Assembly: GCA_040954595.2 (NCBI GenBank)
Contig: CM082597.2
Span: 3,100,001-3,164,000, forward strand
Length of the DNA stretch: 64,000 bases
Direction: 5' to 3'
Origin: Balanoglossus misakiensis
Taxonomy: Eukaryota; Hemichordata
The notes beneath the pieces were generated by a model, which ran no database searches, had not been told where the DNA came from, and was given only the letters and a program-made list of their open reading frames with translations. Each line of letters starts with the position of its first letter. The first letter of the stretch is position 1. The translations under genes and the position numbers were made by a program. This document shows, one piece after another, positions 23,501 to 36,400 of the stretch.

Positions 23501-26500
23501 ATATCATGATGTAAAACATTTCGGCGTTGTGGCCTTGTCGAATTATGACGCGTTTGGGTGGAACGCTGAAAGGAAAGCCGGACATGTTGGACTTGACAGT
23601 TTTTAGTTTTCTCTATTTTTCAGGGTATCTTTAAATTTTATATAGTTCTATAAATACGTACAATGACGTTGGGAACGACAGTATAAGAATTGTGTGTGGT
23701 CATACATATAATGTAAAATACATGATAGCAGGTACCTACTTGTGGAAAAAGGCGACTTTACAAAGTTTGTCTTGCATGTGAAGTGGATACTCGCAGAATG
23801 AATCCAATGACTGCAAACCGTACAGCGACTACAACGAAGAGAAATTATAGACGTGTAAATAAATATGTTACTAGTATTATCATTTTCTTAACCAGTTTAG
23901 TTCTTGTCGTTCAGTAGTAACGTTACAGTCCAAGTCTGGCAGCCCTCCTCAATATCTCACCCAAACATATGCCACACACCCTTAAAGTGTCTGTCCCTTT
24001 TCCAGCATAGCCTGACCATCGTGTTGTGTCTGTCTATTTCGCTCACGCCCCTCTTTCTCTCTCTGCCTTTCCATCTTTCTATCTCTGCGCTCACCTTTTT
24101 GAGCTGTTCCGGTGTACGATCTTGTACTTCGACCGTCAGTATATTTTTCACTTCTTGGCTTAGACGAAGCTATGAAAGCAAGCACCAAAATTGACTGTTA
24201 TTGCATAAGTAAAGTAAATAATATCCAGAAAGTTTAATTAACATTCACTGAAAACGGATCGATTACACTATTCACCATCAGTTACTGGCTATTGATTCGT
24301 TGAGACTGCCGTGACAGATGCTACTCAGGGCGTTTCAAAGTAACCGAATGCCAGTGACGCTTATTAATAAATTAGCATATTAAAAACCTTGTGCATTCTG
24401 AGCACCTGTTAGGCGCGTCAATATTCAAATAAAGATAGTGTGCGTACATACTTCTTTCTTCGCTTTGTAGTACTTCTTATCAAAGGTCAAGTCTTCGACA
24501 ACTCCTGACCCTCGGGACATTTTCTCCGCAAAAGCGGAAAAAGACAACAGGGAATCTTCTTCTTCCACTTCTGCAGCCCATCTGAAAACGACGGAAAATG
24601 AATGGAAAATTGTGGGATTGATATCATAGTCGATTTACCAATACATGTACTCAGTGCAGTGCGCCATCAACACCATACCCGTTGAATGATTGAGCTACAG
24701 CTAAAATTACAGTCTGGTGAAATTCCCCACAAACAGCATGGCAAATTATCCGTGACGATACCCTGGGGCGTTGAAAAACGTTTCACAAACTGTCGCTAAA
24801 ATTAGAAATCGCGAAGATACAACTATTTGCAACCGACCATGACTACATAAGACAGGAAAACATTTGCCCGCCCAGTCGTCTCGGATCAGTGTCCAAACAC
24901 GCATACCACTAATGTGTTTGAGATGAAAACGAGTCATGCCTGCGATAATATTTGTCTAGGTGGGCCCGTATTGAGACCTTAAAATAATAGTTTCTCTTTG
25001 AAATAACAGGGAATAGTTTCGAACAGAAATGTTTCCATAAGGATTATCTACACTCTGGGTAAAAGTGCGCGGCCCAGACATGGTGAACGGTTTGTCTAAA
25101 ACATGGAACTTTGTTTAATAAATTGAGTCAAGGTTTCCACCATTATTTTCGTCGGTTTGGAGAGCCCGTTGTGATTGTGTGAGGGGATGTACGCCTTGGT
25201 CATACGGCAGACAGAGAGGTGGACAGATAGACAAGTGGACCGACGGACGAATGGAGATATAGATGGTAAAATAGTAAGGAAAACGATGTGAGCATTGCTG
25301 GCATGGACGTACACATTGTCACCTGGCGGCCATTATCATTGGTAACAGATAACGAGAAAAGTGACAGCGACGCAAAGAAAGACGAAAATTCAATTCGTAG
25401 AGTGTGAAGACTACAAAGATGGTACAGGTGGTCCCAGAATGCACACGGAGAGCCATCGATGCATACAGGGAATTATATTAGTTGACAAGACACTAGGAAG
25501 ACATGCTACGGACAGAAGAATCCGCGATCAAACATGCTGCCCAGACACAATAGACTTTTACAATACAACAGTCACGACTCGATGCTTGGTTAGTTTCTCT
25601 CCAGAACGGACAATATAAACATGTGGTGTTCGTTCGTGACATAACTACGCCTATGCGATGTATTGAATGGGTTCGTGGTCGAGAACAGAACGATTAAAAC
25701 GTGCCGTGAGTTGTAAGAAGTTGCTGTTGCCGCGACTTTGCAGGCGTTCGTCGTTTGAGCAAGGGACGGAGAGCGGCGTGACATTGTGTTCTGTTGAGAC
25801 ATGCATTTGCATTAGGGGTTTGCAATTTTGGGGACGGGGAGGGGGTCGTTTGATTGATGGGGGTCTTGTTTACACTGCCAGGGATTTAGCTAAACACGAA
25901 CACAGTGAGATTAGGCCCCGGGAGTATTGCCAGGGCGGACACAAAGGGAGGCTGATCGTGTTTAATGACCGTTTGTCAAACACGACGCAAACATGCCAGG
26001 ATTAGACTTCTGATGCGGTTGAGCGATCGCCTTGTTTTCGGGGGATTTGTCGCCGTTTTAACAATCGCTGATGTCACCGAGGTCCTCGTCTGGGTGAAAG
26101 TTGAAACCTGCTTTGATGGGAAGTGTATTAAACGTCGTTAAACGGTGATGGCTAATATTTGCAGCACTTTAACATGTCTGTGTTTATTACTGGGAAATAA
26201 GTCTAGAAAGCATTTCAAGACGCAGTTAGGTCGCCAGGCTGGGATTATAAGGAAATCAGTGAGAGGTTACATGATAAAGGCCAGTCTCTAAACACTCAAT
26301 GCAAATTGGGACTGATTGTTTTTCATTGTTGTATTAATCCCCTAAGCATTGTTTGATTAATCCCCTTTTCTATTGTCTTTAGTGCACTTCAGAAATCCTG
26401 CTTGACTGGACAATAAAACGTCACGAGGTCACGACCCTTATTGGTATTCACATTCTCCATAGATTGTCTATTGTTTTATGCACTGTGACACATCCCACCT

Positions 26501-28920
26501 CTCATGATAGGAGTACACGCAGTTCTTATGATAGGCATCAATCCTTACGATCTGCAGGTGAATGGCGGCTGGGTTTTTTCGTTTTCGTAATACAGCGGAC
26601 GACATTCTGTAGAATCCTATAATCCGGTCTTATCATGTGTAATCGTATCGGAGATGTAGCGAAGTGCAGATGTGATCTTTTAAGAAGGAACACAGCAAAT
26701 GGATAAATTACTAATTCCATGAACAGGCTAAGATTAAGAAATAAGAATTGCTTTGTCAGGCCGTATTAACGCTCTAGGGGCGTAAGAAGTTTTACTGCAT
26801 TAGTTTTGCACTATCGCTGTTTTCAGGCAACTAAGAAGGTAATCTCTTAATGGGGGTGTTTATTGAGTCAGTTCTGTCAGTTGTAAGTGCTTTACATTTT
26901 AGCTTTGTAATATTCGCCAGGATAAACCCCGGGGAACTTGAAAGTTAGTGACAGAAGATAGCATCGACAGTTATGTATCTTGTACATATAACGGTCGGCA
27001 TAACTGTAATCAGTAATACGTTGCGCGTTTTCGCAAAGCGGCGCAACGGCGGCGTTCCGAATTACAAACAATCGTCATGTGGTCATTAAATTATTTGTCA
27101 CAGAATTGTAGTTTGGTTGTAGAATCTCAGGTGTCTCGGTTTATCGACTGCACGACATTTTGTGATCTCTCTTGGCGCGCTGTCAAGAGGACTCGGACTC
27201 ACTGTGAGAGGTTCTCTGTGACGAGTGTTTGGCCGCTCTTTCAAAAATACCCGTTTTGTAAATTTACACATCAGATGAGGGAGAAAAAAGACCGCTTGGC
27301 AAACCGACAGACTGTTGTATGTACAGGTCGGACAACAGAAACAGTGCAACATGTAGCGTTGCATAATGTCGGCTGTCTTATAATTGCAATGCATATATGG
27401 TGGCAAAGCAAATATTGCACATTCCCGTTTCAAGACCGCAGTAGCCAGACACAGTAGTGTCTGCAACGGACAAAATACAGAAATATGAAAACTGTTTTAA
27501 AAATACGAACAACGTGGATGGGGTTATCGGTGAAGTAATCATTTGCACTGTGCAAGACAGTGACGAGTCGCTCGAACATCAGCCAAACGGACAATCATGA
27601 ATTGTACCAAAAGAAACACTAACTATAGTTTTCCAAACACTTGGTCTGAGACTATTAAATTCCTTAAACCTATCAAGAATTCTTTACCCCGAGGCCATGC
27701 ACGTGAGGGCGAAAACTGACATCACAGTAATCCCTTCCTTATGACGCATCGGATACCGTCTCTTCCATTCAAAATAGCATGTCCAGATTTTAATTACTCT
27801 ACATTAAATTACCTGGAGAGGGATTATTTAGGGTTGCTTTGAAATGCACGTTCTGAGTATAATAAGACTGTGTTGAGTTCACACAGCTGTGAAGGACGGC
27901 TGGACACTCGTCGTCGTGGGAACAGGAAGGTGACATCTTCAGGCTGAATGTGTTAAATGCACAATCATAATTGAAACAGCTACACATCATGGAGCAAGCA
28001 CGTTTTATGGTCGTGAAATCTTGTCGACAAAAAAGTTGTACCGAGTGTCGAAAACTGGTCAAAACGGGTTGAAGGACCCCAATCCTGGGTGAAACGCCTC
28101 AGTCGGAATAATACGCACATCGCAATTTGGCCGCCAACAAGAGACAAAGCGAGGAATTTCCAAATGCGTACGTGACTAGAAATAAATAGAGTCGGGCGTC
28201 ACTACTTGTGGGGTTGGTCGACAAAAACGCATGAGATTGTGCGCATGACGTGATAAACATACCTCCTGTTTTTCTATGACAACAGGATTGTCCTGTTTTA
28301 GTTGACCCCCCCCCCGCAAAAAAGTTACCAAACCGCGAGATTTTCCACCTGAACATTAGCAACCATGCAACGACAACCCGTTATATCTGGCTACGCACGA
28401 TGCTACGGGCCAACAGGTTTGGTGTAAGGCCTTTTCATCGCGGATTGTCTGAATCTCCACCAACGAGGACGTCCCCGCTCTGTGTCAGCTGAATACCGCT
28501 CTTCCCAATAATACAAAAATAACTAGAGTCAGGTTGCAAGACGTGACATTGAACCATCGACCCTTGGGAGAATGCGTTTATATTATGGTTGAACAAATTG
28601 CCGTAGACAAAGAAATGGCGTCTTACTTGCTCATGGAGTTGTTCATCAGCACCATGCGGACGGCCTTCATGAAACGCTTCCGTGCCTAGGAAATAATTCA
28701 AGAAAAAATAATGCATTATTTCTTACTTTGCGTTTGGTCCCCTATTCTTCCATATGCTTGGAAGTTCAGTGTATGTCTGTCTGTCTGTCTGTCTATCTGT
28801 TCACTCTGCTACCAAAACATGGGAATGGCGATATAATATACTCTCCGTGATAAATATGATACGCGTTTGTAGGATAGCCTCGACTGATATCTTGAATATA
28901 CTTACCTCTCTTGGACCCAT
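20534..28920 (-). CDS. CNBD2: Cyclic-nucleotide-binding-domain protein, CNBD2-like
   Basis: Exons in transcript order: 28920-28906, 28685-28627, 24581-24452, 24169-24095, 23828-23740, 23565-23492, 23323-23151, 22862-22795, 22589-22512, 22307-22247, 22135-22009, 21820-21285, 21129-21064, 20927-20865, 20746-20534; 1827 nt, 608 residues, frame intact. The start is MGPRE on a 15-nt exon portion. CNBD-A (about residues 105-215) has RQGHNAEMFYIMISG, then FGELAL and KRTATV, the phosphate-binding cassette with its Arg. CNBD-B starts at KRGTVICKDSNCSEWIYIVK (about 254-273), is interrupted by an insert of about 200 residues, and resumes at LHPGQVFGL (about 512-520). The CNBD-B cassette lacks the acidic residue. 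The closest family I know is CNBD2 (human protein 576 residues, linked to sperm); the symbol is by similarity. A 3.9-kb intron separates exons 3 and 2. Confidence 0.85.
21340..21605 (-). repeat. Tandem 22-residue repeats with RRPSD in the CNBD2-like protein
   Basis: Within the 536-nt exon 21820-21285, about four head-to-tail units of 66 bp encode TEYLRKEHTMMALRGGLRRP, TEYIRRENTMLSEGGRQRRP, TEHFRRENTIFSEGGRLRRP and TEYLRKENTSLSD. The middle units end in RRPSD, which matches the R-R-x-S consensus of cAMP-dependent protein kinase. DNA copies are similar enough to look like recent unequal crossover. The array lies in the insert splitting CNBD-B. Confidence 0.88.
24582..28626. other. 3.9-kb intron of the CNBD2-like gene (plus exon-2 flank)
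   Basis: It lies between the exon ending at 28627 and the exon starting at 24581, both phase 2. Open frames at 25361-25618, 25667-26005 and 27077-27466 (overlapping on both strands) show no domain, no splice support and are probably chance. A C run lies at about 28308-28316. No transposon ends were recognised. Confidence 0.55.
28774..28800. repeat. (GTCT)n microsatellite
   Basis: About six GTCT units with a terminal variant, in intron 1 of the CNBD2-like gene. Noncoding. Confidence 0.8.
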
Positions 28921-29002
28921 GATTGCTTCGGTACATTAGATTTGTAACCTTGGTAACCGTTAGTCTTCGGTTGTTCTTGAAAAGCCCCTTGTTCTGGAAG
29001 CT
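28906..29002 (-). other. Start-codon exon of the CNBD2-like gene with 5' UTR
   Basis: An acceptor (ACACACTAG pattern, minus strand) precedes 29002 and a donor GTAAGT follows 28906. The 5' part (29002-28921) is stopped in the coding frame, and ATG at 28920 gives MGPRE in phase 0 with the next exon, so translation should start here. The ATG context is ATCATGG, with purine at -3 and G at +4. Confidence 0.6.
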
Positions 29003-30667
29003 CTAGTGTGTAAAATATACAGGCAGAATTGTTCACCATAGCATTTACACAATAAATATCAATACAATAAAAATTCTTACAAGCGCGTGGACTATACGTT
29101 AGAGCTGATATGAAACAATGGTGAGAAAATGGATATTATAAATATGTGTTATATAATCTAAGTCAATTTAACGATCATAACGACTTAGGCTGTTTGAAGT
29201 ATGTTTCAGATTTCATGAGGCAGTCATATTCAAAATATCATATTTTTTTGGAAATGTGTACACACGTATTGGATAACGGTTCCGTTTTTCTGGCCAACAA
29301 GTATATTGATAGACATTCCAAAATTATATTGACTGGTAACAATATTACTATTGCCACTGTTGCCACTATCCGCACCTTCATATAGACATATTGCTTAGGC
29401 GAAGTCGGTCCTGCGGTTCGCCACAGACGGGGTCGATTACCGTGTCCTACTGCGGGGGAAATTGAAACCAACGCACAATTCTAACGTTCTATAGTCCAGT
29501 GCAGTGGTCGACCCATTTACTCGGTTAAAGTTGAAAGCCTGCGTAATCGAGTGTGTATATTTTGGGTCTGTGTGTTGACGGATTAGTCTAGCGACGTCGT
29601 CTCGAATGGCAACCAACGAAATATTACCCGGGGATTGCAAAATCATCAGTAAGAGCAGTCAAGTCGGTCGAGAGTACCCCGACACCGCATCTACCTGCAC
29701 GGATCTATTAATAACAAGCTAATTTTTGTTTTGTTTGTTTTGTTTTACATGCTTGTTTTGGGAATGAGATGATGTTTGTATGAACGCGCGTGTGATGTCC
29801 TTGGCCGAGTATATGTTGGTCTCTTTCACCGATTCATATACCCCACCGCACTTTTGACAACAACCTGTTAAAACCATTCCCTGTGAAAGAACCGTACGTG
29901 TTCTTTTAACGCCAAACAAACCGCGACCAGCCCTGTCAGATTATTCTTGAATTGTCCCCACCCGGTGATGAAAGACACTCGCGGTGTTCTGGCGACCTCA
30001 GCTTTCATTCGCCGTTCATCCGGTCCGAAAGCGCCGTCCCGGTGACACGCTCGTTAAAACCCGAGCCAGGGAGTCGTCAACCGACCGTGACGACACGAAG
30101 TCAAACAGGAGGAAAAGGCGCAGATCTGTAACCCGATCTCCGCCGAAGCACAGACTTCAATTCCGCGACAATTGGCTGCGAGTACGAGCTCTTTAACTGA
30201 ACTTGAACCTACTTGGTTTATTGACGTTTTTAAATGTCAGGGGGTGATCTGAACAAGTCGAATTTGGCTCTCGCAAACCGCAAAACCCCCAATGTAGGCC
30301 CTGTCACTTGTAACCTGAGATTCTCACGACTGCCGTAAGCGTTTGCCGCATACACCTGCCTCGATGCCTTCAGTACTTCCTCAACAGATATTGTGGGCGG
30401 AAAACAGGTCTTGATTGTTATAAAATGACCATTTTAATTGATGTCGCTAAACAGATATATTTTGCCGATGGCAGTGTACTGTTTTAGAAGTTATACATCA
30501 TTTACAATCACCGTTGGCCGAAAAGCTAGGTCAGTACACAGTTCTTTTCAAGACTCGGTACAAGACTTACATAACGTCTCCAAGAGTGTATAGTCCATCG
30601 GAAACCTTATTCTGTTTCCTCTATAGCGTTAAAAGACAAAAAACGTATAACAAGAGACAAAACTTAC
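29003..30667. other. Probable 5' UTR intron of the CNBD2-like gene
   Basis: It lies between the candidate noncoding first exon (donor at 30667) and the start-codon exon. CpG becomes frequent from about 29.93 kb onward. Short open frames such as 29984-30196 have no recognisable content. Confidence 0.4.
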
Positions 30668-31050
30668 CTTTTGCCAAGCAATCTTTATAAACACAGGGTT
30701 TCTGTCCGTGCGGGAAAGTAACGGGACGTTAACGGCGGACTGGTGGGACAATTTTATACGGTGGCTTTAAGCCAACATTGGAACCGACAACAAACGACCA
30801 AGGCGACCGATTCGCTTGGTTGCCAATGTGTCTCCCAGATGCAGGCAGAGGACCCGTCCAGTTGACAAGCCGTCCGATCTCGTACCCGGGGAGACCGCCG
30901 ATAATCCGAAACACGAAGACGAGTGGGTGAGCGCCTAAGCGCACTGATACCGCGGAGATATGATTGTGCCGGAGCTGATACGTCAAGGAGATTCCGGCGC
31001 TGGTCAGATACCGTTATGAGGTGCACACCGCTTTTGTGTAGTCTTTTAAA
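30668..31050 (-). promoter_or_regulatory. Candidate first exon and promoter of the CNBD2-like gene
   Basis: On the minus strand, sequence ending GGCAAAAG at 30668 is followed by GTAAGTTTTG, a strong donor. It sits in a CpG-rich stretch (about 29.93-31.25 kb) about 1.7 kb upstream of the start-codon exon. The 5' limit shown is arbitrary. It may share regulatory DNA with the divergently transcribed IGSF9 gene starting near 33.4 kb. Confidence 0.35.
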
Positions 31051-33365
31051 TAGCGATGGACAAACCGGGGCAGTGCAAACAGAGGCGGCGGAGATTGGTC
31101 GCTCGGTAGTGGAATAATTCACTGCCGCTGCAAACAATGGGAAGACAAGGAGTTAGCAGAAAAGCGTTGTAATTGCTCGCTGTCACGTGACTCCACCACC
31201 GCTTCGGGCGTATTTGCCGATTGCATGGCAATTACTCAATGCGCAAACCTATCTATGCCAAGTCGCCTTCGGCTATTCGCGACAGAGAAAAAATCATGGA
31301 TTCTACTTGTAAAATATCTGGTCCTTGAAGAAGGAACCGGGAAGGGTGGGGGGGGGGTTATTTATACGGAGAGAGGAGAGTTTTCGTACTCGGCGCTTCT
31401 ATAAGTTACTATAACGTCAACAGGAGTACTTATGTTGATAAGAGCGTCTTGGTTTAATTTTGTAAAAAAATGTACGTCGACACTGAAACCGGACGATAGC
31501 TGTAACTTTTGACACTATATTTTTTTCCTTTTTATACAGTGTCAACTCATACATGTTAAAATGATACATATTCATGCTCAATTAATTAACATATGCTGTA
31601 TATGTGCATGGTCACGCAGCCGTGATGATATCAACGCAATAATCGTTCACTTCATCACTGGGTGGCGCTATGAACGAAAAGTGAAAATCGTCGAAAACTG
31701 GGCGGTCCTTATTCAGCCAGCTAAAAAGGTCGATCACTGTCTGTGCGCTTGGAACAGGTGCGAAGTGTCTACTGACCTGGCGCAACGTAGACGCTTGACA
31801 TCATTTTCGTTGACCCCCAAAAGTTTGTTCGCATCTCGGAGGTATCTCGAGAAATAACGCGAGATGCAATATGACCTGGTGTTCACCCCCTCAAATATCG
31901 TATCAAATATTCAAAGCTAATAAATTGTATATAAAAAAAAACATTTCCGTATGCATAGATACATAGCTAGAATATTGCAAAGTAAAAAGTAAGAGAAGTT
32001 TGTCAAGACACGCACGCAATCATTATCCAGTACATGTATATACAACGATTTCGCCGATTTTTACTTTTGATAGTATTGTCACGGAATTGCTAGGTCAACG
32101 CCCCCCGGGCCCCACACAAGACTAATATCTCAAGAAATGCGACTTTTTCCTGATTCTCAGACTGAGAAACCCTATAGAAGGAGAAACTGTCAATTGTCCA
32201 CTGGGGCGGAGCTTGTATCACGTGGGCTGGTGGCGTGTATATATAGTGGCTCCCTTCGACATCCACGGCAGACGAGACATGGCGGTTGAACTGTGAGCTT
32301 CGTGCTGTCGGTTGTGGTGATCTGAATTCGTACTTTACCTCTATCTTTCTTATATTTTCGTTCAAACCCTTCTCCACGTTTGTGGAAACACTTTGTCTGT
32401 AACCTCTGAGAGGTCTAGTTATCTACGGATCTTAATTCCTTGGTTTTTCTTGGTATTTGTGTGAGCGCAACGCTCAGGTCGGTCGGTTAGCAGTTTATAC
32501 TGCATTTTTCCAGCACATCTCTTGACGCACGTTCTGCCGTGCGCAAGGTAAATCGAACCAGGTCTTGTAACGGACCGGTCTACGCCGTCAAGGCTCGATC
32601 GTGCTACGTTTACACTACCGTTGAGTTGGCTGTTTGGTCCAAGGTTCGTCATTCACTAAGGCTTGACAATTTTGGGACCTCAGTCCGACATAATTTCCGT
32701 TACAAATCCGCACGCAAGACTCGTATCTCAAGAAAAAGTCGCATTTCTTGAGATACGAGTCTTGTGTGGCATTATAGCGCCACCCAGTGACGGTGAACCG
32801 TGGTGCGTTTGTTTAAACATGCGTAGATGATACTGCTAATAAAAGATATCAGAAAACAATACCAGTATATTTTTGTTATAATCTCATACACAATTTTTTC
32901 CGTATACTACCGTTATGTATTATTCGTGATTTTTATTGCCGAGGCTGGATGGTTACTCCATTCATAAAACAGTTTTAATCAGGCAGAACTTTGTAAATAT
33001 TTTTACCGGTCATTTTGTCTAGTTTTATCCCAATTTTCTGTTTTGTTGGTTGTTTTTATCTGTGTGGTTGATCATTGGCAGTTTAACCATATCCAGATAG
33101 TTTTCCTAGTGTAGAGATGCAACGCAAACGCTTGACCCCGGCACCAACAACACATAAGGATACCGCGCGGCACACAAAGCGCTTCTATAACAAAAGAAAC
33201 TTGGGACGATTTGTTAACTGACACTCCATTGGTAGGTTCGTTGAAGAGCGTCTGAGAGCAGCGGTCTGATTGGCCAATTACATAATAGATCGTAAATGTA
33301 TACAACACTTCTATTCACTTTCAATCACTCTGACTGGACCCATTCAAAACGGCGGACGGTCGACC
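31051..33365. other. Divergent intergenic region between CNBD2-like and IGSF9
   Basis: It holds a G run near 31349, a repeat with inverted ends at 32112-32769 (separate entry), and AT-rich DNA at 32.8-33.1 kb. No protein-coding exon is supported. A TATATATA at about 32237 lies inside the repeat. The promoter of IGSF9 presumably lies just upstream of 33.36 kb; there is no obvious TATA box near it. Confidence 0.5.
32112..32769. mobile_element. 658-bp repeat with 38-bp inverted ends and a terminal perfect hairpin
   Basis: The left end (32112-32149, CCACACAAGACTAATATCTC onward) and the reverse complement of the right end (32732-32769) match over 38 bp with about two mismatches. Inside the right end, 32715-32735 and 32744-32764 are perfect 21-bp inverted arms with an 8-nt loop. 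The interior has no transposase frame but has a CACGTG box and a TATATATA followed by G/C-rich DNA. No convincing target duplication was seen, so the element type is open. Confidence 0.6.
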
Positions 33366-33476
33366 ATGAGTGATCAGAGATATTTTTAACCCCGCTACGC
33401 CTGTCACCGATCGCGGATGTCCACAACAATTTTGATGTCATGTTTTCGGAGAAGGGTCCGTGGATTTATTCTCTGA
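33366..33476 (+). promoter_or_regulatory. Upstream ORFs in the IGSF9 leader
   Basis: Two short ORFs precede or overlap the IGSF9 start. One is ATG 33366 to TAA 33389 (seven codons). The other is ATG 33435 to TGA 33476 (13 codons, different frame), which begins five bases before and runs past the presumed start ATG at 33440. If the leader includes both, they could damp translation of the main frame. The transcription start is not known. Confidence 0.5.
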
Positions 33477-36400
33477 CGGCGTGTTTTGGAATAATTGTTA
33501 TTTGTCTCGGTAAGTCGGCGTGTTTAACTCTCAACTTGCCAGCCACGCTAAATTTGTGTCACTTAATAAGTCTGTCGCAGACGACAATCAACTGAACGTG
33601 TTTTTGCCTTCGCGAAAGAACACGGTCATAGGAACAGATTTTTAAAATTCAGGGAGTATACAAGTCCGTCAGCAATGGTGCGTTTGTTGTCGGAATCCGT
33701 TGGAAATCCCTGTAAATCCGCGATAACATTTTTTCAGGTCGGCGGCTTTTGGTATTGGTGTCGGCTAGCATTGTTGTTGGCATCACATTAGTGTTCCGTG
33801 TTCGGGTTTATTAAATATCGACCACCGACGCTAAAGTCGCGTCTGTCGTCGATTTTGAATGCGTCCGTTGTTGGGAAACATAAGTCCTTGGATGTTTATA
33901 TTCTGTTAATGTATTCGTGGTGAAAAAAAGTCAAACCTTAGAGGTGAGAATAGTACCTCTATAGACGCTAGCAAAGCTGTGTTTACATTCATTCTGTGAT
34001 TTGCATGAACGCGTATCACTAACGCAAATAATTTTACAAGTTTATGTGTACATGATAGAATATTATGATTAGACAGTATTGGTTTGCTAGAAACCGTTTC
34101 CCTTGTACTTATTTTCTTATATGGGCAATGATCGGGACAGAAACGCGCATAAAAACAAAAGAAGCCTGGGGGATGTCAATTTCATTTGAAATGTACATGG
34201 GTACACACGCGCGCAACGCGCAACTAGATGTATCTAACATAGTGTGGTTTACTATGTTCTGAAACTGATCGAAAAGTAAAAAAGTCGGGCAAAATTGTTC
34301 TTTTATAACTTAAGCATGTTTACGTGTATTTAACCTCACGAAAAAGTAAGTTTTCAGGCCAGCGTTTATAAGTTTAAATCAAAACCGGCGTATGGCATTT
34401 AACTTTTTGTAGTGAAACAGACGAACTTCTTGAGCATTCGTGTCTCGTGTGTGTAGGTACATATGTCCAATAATCAGTACACTGGTTGAAATATTCAACA
34501 AGGAGTTAGTCTAGTACATGTATCTAGGCGTATTTTGTCAGCTTTGCTTCCAAAACTAACGAGTATAACCAGTCTTTTGTTTGTGACTTTTCACTGGGTG
34601 TGTAATCTATATTTGTACCTTGGAGACCCACTGTGATTAAAAAAAGTCATAAAGTCCGGGTTCACCTGCTGATCGCGAAATACGTCCCAGGGGAGTGGAT
34701 TGAACGTGTTCAGAGCTGACTTGTAATAAAAGTGGCCTGAGTCAAATCAACTTGTTTTATCTTTGGTGAGGGTCGCAAGAAGAGCAGTTAAATTTCCCGT
34801 ACTGCTGATTGAATGACATGGAAAAGTAGCCCAAAACTGCGCTTGATTTTTCTTTTCTCTCCAGAAAACCGGAAATTTTCGCGACACGAAATTTTCGTTA
34901 TTCCACTATTGCGTTCCTGTACGATGTCAGTGTTTCTGTTAAGGGTGGTACGTAGGTAAATGTTACGGGGGGGGGGGGTACCTATTCATTTTACCAGGAC
35001 TCCCCTTGGTAACCCAATATTTATTGGAAGCAGAAATGTTACTCAGGTGCCCAAATCATTTAACACATTCAAATAAATCAAAGAACAGCAGTCATATGGT
35101 CTACCAAAAAACAGACTTACTGATCCCCCCCCCCCCCTGATGAAGAAATGGCCAGCCCCTTGATCTAAAAGGGGCTTCGCTGCAAAGAAATGAAGCCAAC
35201 CAATTGAATCAGTATTGACAGCTGTCAGTGAATAATGTGTGAAGATATGTCTAATTACTCAGATAAATTTAATTAATTAATGATACCAAAACTGAGAAAT
35301 AAATGGAAAATTGTTGTAATTTGAGTCTAGCAGCAACAACAATGTAATTTTGGAGTCCAACAAGAATAAACAATAGAACAAATTTTGGTATGTGTTAACT
35401 AGCACCTAATTATGGACACAATATGTAATTTACACTTGTGTATTGTTATGATAATGAGGTCGAAGGCTTTAAGAAATTGTGATTGGAGATGTCTCAATTC
35501 CTCTATTCAGTTACTAGTGTTCGGAAAATGAGAAAAAAACATTGATGAGATCATTTTGAAGCAGGTTTGAATGAAACCAGCCAGATGTCACACCAAACCC
35601 TGATATGCACTTTTTAAAAGTTTAAATTTGTGGTTTGTCCTACAGAACATGAGCTCGCCCGTCACCACATGGGGTTGGCTTGTCACAAAATTGAAAACCT
35701 TGGTGTTGATTTCTTCAAATTAGACTCCTGGTGCTCAGGAATTTTCCTCGCATGTTTTGTTACTACCGTTGTCATTTTAGCGACCCGAAACACTGATAAG
35801 AACTCCAATATAATTAGCCAGAGTAAACTGAGATTTTTATGCTGAAGTCAGCATCTGGTACGTTCGTTTTGATCATTAGAACTGATTAGAGCAGTTCTGT
35901 ATCAACACACTCTGGGGGTGTCCTGCTTCGAACATGTCTAAAACACATGTGTACACATTTGTAAAGAGATTTTACACAGTGTCAGTTTTGAAGCAGGATG
36001 CCCCCTGTGGTACATGTTGATACAGAGCTATGTAATCAGTCATAATGATCATTGCAAATGTAACCATATGCCGACTTCAGCATAAAAATCTCAGTTTACT
36101 CTGGCTAATTATATTGGAGTTCTTATCAGTGTTTCGGGTTGCTAAAATGACAACGGTATTAGTATTAGGATGGTGGTATTATGTGGTGCATCAAAGAATT
36201 TGCATGTAGTTGCAACTGCTGAGATGCCATTATGCCATATGCCCACACAGCAAGTTGTCAGTTTATTGGGGGAGGGGGGGGGGGGGGTAATTTCCTCAAC
36301 CCTGGTGGCTGGTGCAGTAAAAATCTCGGGGGAGGGGGGGGGGGTTGTCTGTTAGCCATATGGGAGAATTAATGGCCACCAAACTGGAACATCCCTGGTG

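Noticed and set aside
27077-27466. Overlapping open frames of over 120 codons on both strands
   Set aside because: No domain, no splice sites, low-complexity neither; they lie in the 3.9-kb intron of the CNBD2-like gene and mirror each other.
32077-32704. Possible solo LTR (TGTCACGG...CCGTTACA with internal TATA)
   Set aside because: The ends fit TGT...ACA, but the flanking bases show no target duplication and the borders conflict with the clearer 38-bp inverted ends at 32112-32769.
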